Shown here piece after piece: positions 31,633 through 39,333 of a stretch of 54,019 bases of DNA. The translations under genes and the position numbers were made by a program. This DNA is from Oscillospiraceae bacterium (lineage in GTDB: Bacteria > Bacillota > Clostridia > Oscillospirales > Oscillospiraceae): contig JAFSBW010000005.1 in the NCBI GenBank assembly GCA_017437095.1, positions 1-54,019 of the forward strand, given 5' to 3'. Position 1 is the stretch's first letter, and each line of letters begins with the position of its first letter. The notes under the pieces are model-generated. The model was not told the origin of the DNA and searched no databases. It saw nothing but the letters and a program-made list of their open reading frames with translations.

Positions 31633-33090
31633 ATGGATTTGCAGTTTCCTAAAACCAGGCATACCTGGCTTGCGGCTGCCAGCCATTGCAAGGAGCTGGA
31701 GCAGACCCTGGAGCTGAAGCTGCCGGACAATATGCCGGATATTGGCAAGGTGGTATGCGCCTGGGGGCAAAGCCTTCTGCGCAGCAAGCAATGGAACCGG
31801 GATGGGGCAGGCGTTTCCGGCGGGGTAATGGTATGGGTAATGTACCTGCCGGAGGATGGGAGCGAGGCGCGGTGCGTGGAAGGCTGGCTTCCGTTCCAGG
31901 CCCGCTGGGAAGTGGCAGATAAAGAGCGGGACGGCGTGATCGTGGCCAGCTGCTATTTGTCCGGGGTGGACGGGCGCAGCTTGTCTGCCAGAAAGCTGAT
32001 GGTAAGAGCCAATGTAGCTTTGGCTGCGGATACCTTTGTAGAAACCGAAGCGCAGATCAGCAGCCCAGGGGAACTGCCGGAGGATGTGCAGCTGAAGCTG
32101 GAAGATCTGCAGCTGCGCCTGCCCGTAGAAGCGGGGGAGAAAACCGTGGAGCTGGATGAAACCATATTGCCGCCTGCAGGAGTAAAGCCGGATAAGCTGC
32201 TGAGCTACAGCCTGCACCCCAGGGTTACGGATTGCAAGCTGATGGCCGACCGGGCGGTATTTCGCGGCACAGCCCAGGGGCATGGGCTGTACCTGGGAGA
32301 AGATGGTCAGCTTCATAGCTGGGATTTTCAGGTGCCGTTTTCCCAGTATGGGGATCTGGACCGGGAATACGGAGCGGAGGACCGGCTGCAGGTAACCATG
32401 GTGCTGACAGGGCTGGAAATGGAGCTTACCCCGGAAGGCGGAGCCAGGCTCAAAGGCAGCATGCAGGGCCAATATGTGCTTTGGCAGCAAAGAAAAATGC
32501 AGCTGGTGACCGATGCATACAGCACTAAAAACGAAACCCAGCTGCAGCAGATGCCCTTGGAGCTTCCAAGGGTAACGGCCTTTATAAACGACGGGGTGAC
32601 AGCTTCTGCAGGCGGGGTAAAGGGGCCGGAAAAAGCGTTAGAATGGAGCTTCTTTCCCGTCTGCCCAGCTATAACCCTGGGCGAAGATGGGCTGCAAGCG
32701 GAGCTGGCTGGCAGCTTTCAGGCCTTGGGCATGGAAGACGGCAGCCTTACATCTCAAATTATCCCATGGCAGGGCAGCGTTCCGTTGCCGCCGGGGCAGC
32801 AGGGAAGCCTGCGCTTATGCCTAAGCGGCCCCGTTGACAGCCAGGCGGAGCTGAGCCTGGAGGGCTGGCTTATGGATATGCTGGAAGTACCTATGGTTAC
32901 CGGCATCGCCGTGAATGAGCCTTTAGAGCGCCGGGATGACCGGCCAAGCATGATCCTGCGCCGGGCAGGGGAAGACTCGCTTTGGGATATTGCCAAGGCC
33001 AATGCTACCACGGTAGAAAAAATCATGGAAGCAAACGCCCTGACCCAAGAGCCCCAGGGGAAATCCTGGCTCTTGATCCCTATGCCATAA
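31633..33090 (+). CDS. SPOCS (DUF3794) - LysM protein
   Basis: 485 aa. The N-terminal and central parts carry repeated SPOCS/DUF3794 elements (LPDNMPDIGKVVCAWG, then VRANVALAADTFVETE and DLQLRLPVEAG...). The C-terminal ~45 residues form a LysM domain (GEDSLWDIAKANATTVEKIMEANAL), which binds peptidoglycan. Proteins of this type are associated with spore coat or cortex assembly in Firmicutes, hinting that the host sporulates. No signal peptide is visible, consistent with assembly in the mother cell. The start ATG 31633 follows AGGAG; an upstream TTG 31618 is possible but overlaps that site. Confidence 0.88.
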   Translation: MDLQFPKTRHTWLAAASHCKELEQTLELKLPDNMPDIGKVVCAWGQSLLRSKQWNRDGAGVSGGVMVWVMYLPEDGSEARCVEGWLPFQARWEVADKERDGVIVASCYLSGVDGRSLSARKLMVRANVALAADTFVETEAQISSPGELPEDVQLKLEDLQLRLPVEAGEKTVELDETILPPAGVKPDKLLSYSLHPRVTDCKLMADRAVFRGTAQGHGLYLGEDGQLHSWDFQVPFSQYGDLDREYGAEDRLQVTMVLTGLEMELTPEGGARLKGSMQGQYVLWQQRKMQLVTDAYSTKNETQLQQMPLELPRVTAFINDGVTASAGGVKGPEKALEWSFFPVCPAITLGEDGLQAELAGSFQALGMEDGSLTSQIIPWQGSVPLPPGQQGSLRLCLSGPVDSQAELSLEGWLMDMLEVPMVTGIAVNEPLERRDDRPSMILRRAGEDSLWDIAKANATTVEKIMEANALTQEPQGKSWLLIPMP

Positions 33091-33097
33091 AGCACCC

Positions 33098-33125
33098 AGC
33101 CAAAGCCTTGCCAAGGGCTTTGGCT
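33098..33125 (+). terminator. Hairpin after the SPOCS-LysM gene
   Basis: AGCCAAAGCCTTG pairs with CAAGGGCTTTGGCT (one bulged G). The following T-run is weak (ACTTGCATTTTT), so efficiency is uncertain. Confidence 0.55.
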
Positions 33126-33127
33126 AC

Positions 33128-33180
33128 TTGCATTTTTGCATAAAATATGGTATCATGATTACAACTATGGTTAACTACCA
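33128..33180 (+). promoter_or_regulatory. Promoter and possible metal-regulator site of the COG0523 operon
   Basis: TTGCAT (33128-33133), 17-bp spacer, TATCAT (33151-33156). Just downstream is TGGT-N5-ACCA (33168-33180), and GGTATCAT around the -10 is partly mirrored by ATGATACT at 33182-33189. These could bind a metal-sensing repressor; no Fur/Zur consensus is recognised. Confidence 0.45.
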
Positions 33181-33204
33181 AATGATACTATGGAAGGTGC
33201 TATT

Positions 33205-34482
33205 ATGACAAAGATTGATATTTATTCCGGCTTTTTGGGCGCAGGTAAGACCACCCTTATTAAAAAGATGATCTCCGAAGGCTATCAGGGCCAAAAGCTG
33301 GTGCTGATCGAAAATGAATTTGGTGAGATCGGCATTGACGGCGGCTTTTTGCAAGATGCCGGAATCAACATTACCGAGATGAACTCCGGCTGTATCTGCT
33401 GCAGCCTGGTGGGCGATTTCGGCAAAGCTTTGGAGCAGGTTATTTCCACCTATGCGCCCGACCGGGTTATTATCGAGCCCTCCGGCGTAGGCAAGCTTAG
33501 CGATGTGATCGGCGCTGTGCAGAAGGTTACCGGCCACGATGTAGAGCTTGGGTATACCGTTGCGGTGGTAGACGCCGGCAAGGTCAAGATCTACATGAAG
33601 AACTTTGGCGAGTTCTATAATAACCAGGTAGAAACCGCTTCTACCATCATCCTTTCCCGCACGGATGCCATCCCCCAGAATAAGCTGGATAACGCTGTAG
33701 CTATGCTCCGGGAGCATAACGAAAAAGCTACCATCGTAACTACCCCTTGGGGTGAGCTGACCGGCCAGCAGCTGATCGCCGCTATGGAAGGCCAGGCTAC
33801 TTTGGCTCAGGAGCTTGCCAAGCTGGAGCAGGCGCAGCATGAGCATCACCATCATCACCACCACGAAGAGGGCGAAGAGTGCTGCTGCGGCCACCACGGC
33901 CATGAGCATCACCATCACCACGAAGAGGGTGAAGAGTGCTGCTGCGGCCACCATGGCCATGAGCATCATCACCACCACGAAGAGGGCGAAGAGTGCTGCT
34001 GCGGCCATCACGGCCACGAGCATCACCATCACCACGAAGAGGGCGAGGAATGCTGCTGCGGCCACCATGGCCATGAGCATCACCATCACCACGAAGAGGG
34101 TGAAGAATGCTGCTGCGGCCACCATGGCCACGAGCATCACCATCACCATGAGCATGGCGAAGGCTGCGGCTGCGGTCACCACGGCCATGACCACCATCAT
34201 CACCATGCCGACGAGGTGTTTACTTCTTGGGGCGTAGAAACCGCCAAGAAGTTCACTCTGGAGGCCATTGAAAAGGCTCTGGACGAGCTGGATACCGATG
34301 ATTATGGCCTTGTTCTGCGGGCGAAGGGCATTGTTCCCTGCGCAGACGGCGGCTGGATCCACTTTGATTTCGTTCCCCAGGAGCATAATGTTCGCATGGG
34401 CAGCGCGGATGTTACCGGCAAGCTGTGCGTCATCGGCTCTAAGCTGGACGAGGCTGCTATCGCCGCTCTGTTCGGCGTATAA
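33205..34482 (+). CDS. COG0523/CobW-type metallochaperone GTPase with His/Cys repeat array
   Basis: 425 aa. G-domain: Walker A GFLGAGKTT (9-17), metal motif GCICC (C63, C65, C66), and IEPSGVGKLSDV as switch II. Residues ~221-334 are six tandem 19-residue units, five of EEGEECCCGHHGHEHHHHH and one variant EHGEGCGCGHHGHDHHHHH, a very large zinc, nickel or cobalt store. A C-terminal CobW_C-like domain follows (LRAKGIVPCADGGWIHFDFVP). The family delivers metal to target enzymes using GTP. The start ATG 33205 follows GGAAGG. It is 11 bp from a second COG0523-type gene. Confidence 0.93.
   Translation: MTKIDIYSGFLGAGKTTLIKKMISEGYQGQKLVLIENEFGEIGIDGGFLQDAGINITEMNSGCICCSLVGDFGKALEQVISTYAPDRVIIEPSGVGKLSDVIGAVQKVTGHDVELGYTVAVVDAGKVKIYMKNFGEFYNNQVETASTIILSRTDAIPQNKLDNAVAMLREHNEKATIVTTPWGELTGQQLIAAMEGQATLAQELAKLEQAQHEHHHHHHHEEGEECCCGHHGHEHHHHHEEGEECCCGHHGHEHHHHHEEGEECCCGHHGHEHHHHHEEGEECCCGHHGHEHHHHHEEGEECCCGHHGHEHHHHHEHGEGCGCGHHGHDHHHHHADEVFTSWGVETAKKFTLEAIEKALDELDTDDYGLVLRAKGIVPCADGGWIHFDFVPQEHNVRMGSADVTGKLCVIGSKLDEAAIAALFGV
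33865..34206 (+). repeat. Six 57-bp tandem repeats in the COG0523 gene
   Basis: Six 57-bp units, each coding a 19-residue His/Glu/Cys block. Units 1-5 encode the same peptide and differ by synonymous changes; unit 6 is diverged (EHGEGCGCG, HDHHHHH). Such in-frame repeats can expand or contract between strains. Confidence 0.9.
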
Positions 34483-34493
34483 GAGGTAGGGCG

Positions 34494-35435
34494 ATGGTGC
34501 AAATTCCCGTATATGCTTTTACCGGTTTTTTGGATTCCGGTAAGACCAAGTTTATCCAGGAAACTCTGGAAGATCCCCGCTTTAACGCCGGAGAGCGTAC
34601 TCTGCTGCTGGTATTTGAAGAAGGGGAAGAGGAGTACGATTTTTCCGCCTACCCCCATAAGAATGTTTTCCTGGAGGTTGTGGACCAGCAGACGGTAACT
34701 GCCAAGCAGCTTTCCCAGCTGGTGAAAAAGCACAAGGCAGAGCGGGTAGTGGCGGAGCTTAACGGCATGCAGCTGGTTGGCGACTTGTATATGCGCTTTC
34801 CGGAGGACTGGGTAGTTGCCCAGGAGGTCATGTTTGCCGATTCTACTACCATTATGGCCTTTAACGCCAATATGCGCAACCTGGTTATGGACAAGCTTAC
34901 CGGCGCGCAGATGGTGGTATATAACCGCCTGCAGCCCGGCGCTGATACCACTGAGCTGCACAAGCTTTCCCGGGCTGCCAACCGCCGTATCGACATTCTC
35001 TACGATTATCTGGACGGTACGACTGCTTTTGACGATGTGGTAGACCCGCTGCCCTTTGATGTGAACGCTCCCGTTATTGAGATCAAGGATGAAGACTATG
35101 CCCTTTGGTATCGGGATGTAAACGAAGAGGTGCAGAAGTACCACGGTAAGACTGTGCTATTTAAGGCTCAGGTTGCCCTGCTGCGCCGGGATAAGAACAA
35201 TATGTTTGCCCCCGGCCGGTTTGTTATGACCTGCTGCGTGGACGATATTGAGTTCTGCGGCGTGCCCTGCCGCTACGAAGGGGCTAAAAACCTGACTACC
35301 CGCAGCTGGGTAATGGTGGAGGCTAAGATCTCCGCGGAAAAGCATGCCCTTTACAAGGGAGAGCTTGGCCCGGTGCTTACCGCTGTTTCTGTTACGCCCT
35401 GCGCCCAGGCTGAGCAAGAGGTGGCCACCTTCTAA
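34494..35435 (+). CDS. COG0523-like GTPase fused to YcgQ/DUF1980-like C-terminal domain
   Basis: 313 aa. Walker A GFLDSGKTK (G11-T18) and a G-domain like its neighbour, but the CxCC metal motif and the EPSG switch are missing (AELNGMQ stands in the latter place). The C-terminal ~90 residues (FKAQVALLRRDKNNMFAPGRFVMTCCVDDIEFCGVPCRY, then SWVMVEAKIS) resemble the DUF1980/TIGR03943 domain of YcgQ, the soluble partner of the YcgR permease. It may be a scaffold or metal-handling partner of the His-rich GTPase upstream (11-bp gap). AGAGGT precedes the ATG. Confidence 0.78.
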   Translation: MVQIPVYAFTGFLDSGKTKFIQETLEDPRFNAGERTLLLVFEEGEEEYDFSAYPHKNVFLEVVDQQTVTAKQLSQLVKKHKAERVVAELNGMQLVGDLYMRFPEDWVVAQEVMFADSTTIMAFNANMRNLVMDKLTGAQMVVYNRLQPGADTTELHKLSRAANRRIDILYDYLDGTTAFDDVVDPLPFDVNAPVIEIKDEDYALWYRDVNEEVQKYHGKTVLFKAQVALLRRDKNNMFAPGRFVMTCCVDDIEFCGVPCRYEGAKNLTTRSWVMVEAKISAEKHALYKGELGPVLTAVSVTPCAQAEQEVATF

Positions 35436-35444
35436 AATATAACG

Positions 35445-35474
35445 CCCCCGTTTTCCAAAACCGGAAAACGGGGG
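35445..35474. terminator. Bidirectional terminator
   Basis: 12-bp perfect stem CCCCCGTTTTCC (35445-35456) / GGAAAACGGGGG (35463-35474) between convergent genes; followed by AATTTATATATTT. Confidence 0.85.
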
Positions 35475-35485
35475 AATTTATATAT

Positions 35486-36328
35486 TTACTTTCTTACAAA
35501 CAGAACGCCAAGCGTGCCGGGGCCGCAATGGCAGGAAACGGTGCAGCCGGCATCGGTCACCAGAGTTTCCCGGAAATTGCCAAGCTGGGCAACGGCATCC
35601 TTTACAGCTTCCAGCTGCTCGTCGGTTACGGGGGTGTGGGTAATAAAGATGCGCCCATCGTCCAGATCCACCCGGTTTGCCAGCCGGTCGTGAACATAGC
35701 TGGTAAGGCACTTGGTGTAGTTGCCCCGGTATTTCTTAACAACGCTCATCTTGCCGCCCTTTACTTCGATGCAGGGCTTAAGATTCAGCAGGTTAGCGCC
35801 CAGAGCAGCTGCAGAGGAGCAGCGGCCGCCCTTGACCATATACTTGAGCTGATCCAGCACAAAGCTGGCCTCAACCTTTTCGGTAAAGGCGGTAAGCTCA
35901 GCGTGAAGCGCGTCCAGATCGGTGCAGGTTTGGGCAAGCTCTGCGGCCTTCATGACTACCAGGCCCTGGCCGGTGGAAAGATTTTGGGAGTCAATAATGC
36001 GCACATTGGGCTGATCTTCCGCAGCCAGGCAGGCGTTTTGATAGCTGGAAGAAAAGCCGGAGCCGATATTTACATGCACGACACCGTCATATTCCTTGGC
36101 GTATTTTTCAAAGATCTCCTGATATACGCCTACGCTCAAAGCAGCGGTGCTGCAAAGGCTGCCGCCGGCGGCTACATGGGCGAAAATATCCGCAGGGGTA
36201 ATGGTAATGCCGTCGCGGAACTCTTTATCGTCCTTCATGACGATCAGGGGGATCACGGTAATATCGTATTTATCAAGAATATCCTGAGAAAGGTCACAGG
36301 TACTGTCGGAAAGAATTTTGATTTTCAT
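35486..36328 (-). CDS. DegV family fatty-acid-binding protein (second)
   Basis: 280 aa. It opens KIKILSDSTCDLSQDILDKYDITVIPL and contains AALSVGVYQEIFEKYAKEYDGVVHVNIGSGFSSSYQNA, the S-rich fatty-acid-contact motif in a variant form. Same family as the DegV at 19395-20243 but only distantly alike, so the two may bind different acyl chains. GGAAGT precedes the ATG. The HxlR regulator gene is 20 bp upstream on the same strand, so the pair may be cotranscribed from the promoter divergent to copA. Confidence 0.9.
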   Translation of the reverse strand: MKIKILSDSTCDLSQDILDKYDITVIPLIVMKDDKEFRDGITITPADIFAHVAAGGSLCSTAALSVGVYQEIFEKYAKEYDGVVHVNIGSGFSSSYQNACLAAEDQPNVRIIDSQNLSTGQGLVVMKAAELAQTCTDLDALHAELTAFTEKVEASFVLDQLKYMVKGGRCSSAAALGANLLNLKPCIEVKGGKMSVVKKYRGNYTKCLTSYVHDRLANRVDLDDGRIFITHTPVTDEQLEAVKDAVAQLGNFRETLVTDAGCTVSCHCGPGTLGVLFVRK

Positions 36329-36348
36329 GGCATATTACTTCCGTTTCT

Positions 36349-36717
36349 TTAAGTGTTTTGGGCCAGCGGGTCGCTGTCCATCATAAAGCAGGTGCACTCC
36401 ACATTGTTGCTGCGCAGATATTCCGCGCCCCAATCTCGCATGGCCACCAGAATGGGCAAAAGGCTGCGGCCAAGCTCTGTAAGAGAATATTCAACTTTGG
36501 GCGGGATGATGGGGAATACCTCCCGGTGGATCAGGTTGCAGGACTCCAGCTCACGAAGCTGCTGGGTAAGCATTTTGGCAGTTGCGCCGGTGATCTGCTT
36601 TTTCAGCTCGGAGAAGCGAAGCTTGCTCTCGGAAAGATACCAAAGGATCAGGCTTTTGTATTTGCCGCCGATCAGGTCCAGCGTAGCTTCCACGGGACAA
36701 TCGTTATTTTTTTGCAT
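36349..36717 (-). CDS. HxlR-family winged-helix regulator
   Basis: 122 aa. CPVEATLDLIGGKYKSLILWYLSESKLRFSELKKQI is the HxlR start pattern, with a Cys at residue 7, the position of the redox-sensing Cys in YodB-type members. TQQLRELESCNLIHREVFPIIPPKVEYSLTELGRSL is the wing. It usually responds to electrophiles or redox stress. The start ATG 36717 follows TGGAGG. It is divergent from copA with overlapping promoters, and lies before the degV gene. Confidence 0.9.
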   Translation of the reverse strand: MQKNNDCPVEATLDLIGGKYKSLILWYLSESKLRFSELKKQITGATAKMLTQQLRELESCNLIHREVFPIIPPKVEYSLTELGRSLLPILVAMRDWGAEYLRSNNVECTCFMMDSDPLAQNT

Positions 36718-36768
36718 ATTTTCCTCCATGGTTTCCAAAAGGGTAGTATGGATCAAAAAAGTGTGTAC

Positions 36769-36796
36769 TTGCTTTTTTCGAAGCAGATGGTAGAAT
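36769..36796 (+). promoter_or_regulatory. copA: Promoter of copA
   Basis: TTGCTT (36769-36774), 16-bp spacer, TAGAAT (36791-36796). Its -10 overlaps the -10 of the divergent hxlR-type promoter. Confidence 0.6.
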
Positions 36797-36823
36797 AGTA
36801 TCATAGACCAAAGAATATGTCAA
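36795..36823 (-). promoter_or_regulatory. Promoter of the HxlR-type gene
   Basis: Minus strand TTGACA (36823-36818), 17-bp spacer, TACTAT (36800-36795). Overlap with the copA -10 predicts mutually exclusive polymerase binding. Confidence 0.75.
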
Positions 36824-36845
36824 TGCTTTTTACGGAGAGTATGTT

Positions 36846-39332
36846 ATGGAATATAAATTGAAAGTAAACGGAATGACCTGCGCTGCCTGCTCCGCCCGGG
36901 TAGAGAAGGTTACCCGGGGCGTTGCCGGGGTAGAAAAGGCGGAGGTAAATCTGCTGGCCGGCAGCATGGTGGTGAGCGCTTCAGAAGATGCCGTGCCCCG
37001 GATCATAGAAGCGGTTGCCAAAGCCGGCTATGAAGCGCTTTTGCCCGGCCAAAAGAAAGATGCCCAGGCTCAGACCCCGGCAGAGCAAAACCTGAAGCAG
37101 ATGAAGCTGCGCCTTATCGGCTCGTTTATCTGCCTGGCGATCCTTATGTATTTTACCATGGGGCATATGATCGGCCTGCCTTTGCCGGGATGGTACCATG
37201 GGCCAAACAATGCCCTTGTGGCTGCGCTGCTGCAGCTGTTTCTAACCTTGCCGCCGGTGTATCTCAACCGGGTATACTACAGCAGGGGCCTGAAAGCTCT
37301 GTACCACCGCAGCCCGAATATGGACTCCCTGATCGCGGTTGGCTCTTTAGCGGCGCTGATTTACGGCGCAGCGGCGCTGTTTCGCATGGCCTGGGCTATG
37401 GGCAACGGCGCTTGGGATGTGGTAGAGCATTACAGCAAAAACCTCTATTTCGAATCGGCGGCGATGATCCTTACCCTGATAACCTTTGGCAAATTCCTGG
37501 AAACCAGAGCCAAGGGAAAAACCGGCGATGCGGTGCGCGCACTGATGGATCTTAGCCCCAAGCAGGCAACCGTACTGCGCAATGGAAGCGAAGTAAGCGT
37601 TTCCATTGAAGATGTTTTGCTGGGGGATATTGTGGTCGTTCGCTCCGGCGGCAGCATCCCGGTGGACGGAACGGTGGTTAAAGGCCGGGGGGCTGTAGAC
37701 CAGAGCGCCCTTACGGGAGAGAGTGTTCCCGTAGAGAAAGATCTGGGCGACAGCGTATGCGCAGCCACCACTATGACCGAAGGTTACCTGCATATCCGGA
37801 CCGACAAGGTAGGGGAGGATACCACCCTTTCCCAGATCATTCGTCTGGTAGAGGATGCCGGCGGCTCCAAAGCCCCCATTGCCCGCCTGGCGGATAAGAT
37901 CGCCGGGGTTTTTGTCCCGGTAGTTATGGGCATTGCTTTGCTGGCTTTTGCTATATGGATGATCGCCGGCAAGGGGTTGGAATTTTCCCTGAATATGGCG
38001 GTATCTGTTCTGGTGATCTCCTGCCCCTGCGCTTTGGGGTTGGCAACTCCGGTGGCCATTATGGTGGCTACGGGAAAGGGCGCTTCTTTGGGCGTGCTGT
38101 TCAAAAATGCTGAAGCGCTGGAAAATCTGCACCGCATAGATACGGTTGTGCTGGATAAAACGGGAACACTTACCACCGGCAAGCCGGCGGTGACGGATAT
38201 TATGCTGGGCAAAGCCGACGAAGGCCAGCTTTTGCGCATAGCCGCTGCTTTGGAGGCGCCCTCTGAGCATCCCTTTGCCAAGGCGATCTTGCAGCATTAT
38301 GGGCAAAAGCCTACAGCCGAGGTGGCGGATTTTGTTACCCTACCCGGCAGAGGCGTGCAGGGGGTTATTGAGGGAAAAACCTATTTTGGCGGCAACAAAG
38401 CGCTTATGCAAGAGCGGGGCATTGCCGTGCCGGATTATTCCGACCTGGCTTCCCAGGGCAAAACGCCGCTGTATTTTGCCTGCGAGGATGGCAGCTTTTT
38501 GGGAGCTGTTGCCGCGGCGGATGTATTGAAAGCGGATTCTCAGGCGGCTGTGGAACATTTTAGGCAGCTGGGGCTTGACATTGTGATGCTTACGGGCGAC
38601 AATATAGATACCGGCTCTGCCATTGCCGCAAAGGCTGGGATCACCCGGGTGATCGCTGATGTTATGCCTGGGGATAAGGCCGGGCAGATCTCTGCTTTGC
38701 AGGCGCAGGGCAAGCGGGTGGCCATGATCGGCGATGGCATCAACGATGCCCCCGCCCTGGTAACGGCGGATGTGGGTATCGCTATCGGCAGCGGCACGGA
38801 TATTGCCATAGAATCCGCCGATGTGGTGCTGATGGCGGCATCCCTTACCGGGGCCGCCGATGCCATTGCTTTGAGCAAGGCAACCATGCGAAACATTCGC
38901 CAGAATCTATTCTGGGCGTTCTTCTATAACAGCTTGGGCATTCCCCTGGCGGCGGGTGCGCTGTATCCCGCTTTTGGCATTCAGCTCAGCCCCATGATCG
39001 GCGCTGCGGCAATGAGCCTTAGCTCTGTATTTGTAGTAACCAATGCCCTGCGGCTGCGGCGTTTTCGCAGGATCGCCCCTGCGGCGGAGCAGCAGACCCA
39101 GCAGGTCATTGTAACGAAAAAGGAGGAAATCGCTATGAACACTGTTATTTTGGTAGAGGGTATGATGTGCCCCCACTGCAAGGCCCGTGTAGAATCCGTA
39201 TGTAAGGCCGTTGCCGGCGTTACCGATGCGGTAGTAGACCTGCAGGCAAAGAATGTAACTGTTACCGGCAACGCGGATGTAGCTGCCCTGAAGCAGGCCA
39301 TTACCGATGCCGGCTACGAAGTGGTAGGCTGA
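36846..39332 (+). CDS. copA: Copper-exporting P1B-type ATPase with C-terminal HMA domain
   Basis: 828 aa. N-terminal HMA domain with GMTCAAC (C12, C15), then membrane helices, the ion-site CPC (C393, C395) in SCPCALGLATP, phosphorylation motif DKTGTLT (D437), SEHPF (class-specific HP), TGDN and GDGINDAPAL. Late helices carry NSLGIPLAAG and MSLSSVFV, the Cu(I) group 1B-1 signature. It exports Cu(I) from the cytoplasm. Unusually a second HMA (GMMCPHC; C775, C778) is fused at the C-terminus, behind an internal ribosome site and ATG. GGAGAG-like AGAGTATGTT lies near the start. Confidence 0.96.
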   Translation: MEYKLKVNGMTCAACSARVEKVTRGVAGVEKAEVNLLAGSMVVSASEDAVPRIIEAVAKAGYEALLPGQKKDAQAQTPAEQNLKQMKLRLIGSFICLAILMYFTMGHMIGLPLPGWYHGPNNALVAALLQLFLTLPPVYLNRVYYSRGLKALYHRSPNMDSLIAVGSLAALIYGAAALFRMAWAMGNGAWDVVEHYSKNLYFESAAMILTLITFGKFLETRAKGKTGDAVRALMDLSPKQATVLRNGSEVSVSIEDVLLGDIVVVRSGGSIPVDGTVVKGRGAVDQSALTGESVPVEKDLGDSVCAATTMTEGYLHIRTDKVGEDTTLSQIIRLVEDAGGSKAPIARLADKIAGVFVPVVMGIALLAFAIWMIAGKGLEFSLNMAVSVLVISCPCALGLATPVAIMVATGKGASLGVLFKNAEALENLHRIDTVVLDKTGTLTTGKPAVTDIMLGKADEGQLLRIAAALEAPSEHPFAKAILQHYGQKPTAEVADFVTLPGRGVQGVIEGKTYFGGNKALMQERGIAVPDYSDLASQGKTPLYFACEDGSFLGAVAAADVLKADSQAAVEHFRQLGLDIVMLTGDNIDTGSAIAAKAGITRVIADVMPGDKAGQISALQAQGKRVAMIGDGINDAPALVTADVGIAIGSGTDIAIESADVVLMAASLTGAADAIALSKATMRNIRQNLFWAFFYNSLGIPLAAGALYPAFGIQLSPMIGAAAMSLSSVFVVTNALRLRRFRRIAPAAEQQTQQVIVTKKEEIAMNTVILVEGMMCPHCKARVESVCKAVAGVTDAVVDLQAKNVTVTGNADVAALKQAITDAGYEVVG
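39121..39137 (+). promoter_or_regulatory. Internal ribosome site within copA (for a free CopZ-like product)
   Basis: AAGGAGG (from 39120, core AGGAGG 39121-39126), 8-nt spacing, ATG 39135-39137, in frame with copA. Confidence 0.6.
39135..39332 (+). CDS. Possible internally initiated CopZ-like copper chaperone
   Basis: 65 aa, nested in frame at the 3' end of copA: MNTVILVEGMMCPHCKARVE, a complete HMA domain with CxxC (C12, C15) and normal CopZ length. An optimal ribosome site and ATG precede it, which a mere domain linker would not need. Either ribosomes make both the full ATPase and a free chaperone, or ancestral copA and copZ fused by loss of a stop. In E. coli a CopA(Z) fragment comes from copA by frameshifting; here internal initiation would do the same job. 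It is not proven to be translated. Confidence 0.55.
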   Translation: MNTVILVEGMMCPHCKARVESVCKAVAGVTDAVVDLQAKNVTVTGNADVAALKQAITDAGYEVVG

Positions 39333-39333
39333 T

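Noticed and set aside
33175-34386. Long minus-strand open frame, rich in Met/Val/Ala, opposite the His-repeat COG0523 gene
   Set aside because: It is the complement of the GTPase and His/Cys repeat codons; it has no ribosome site and no family pattern.
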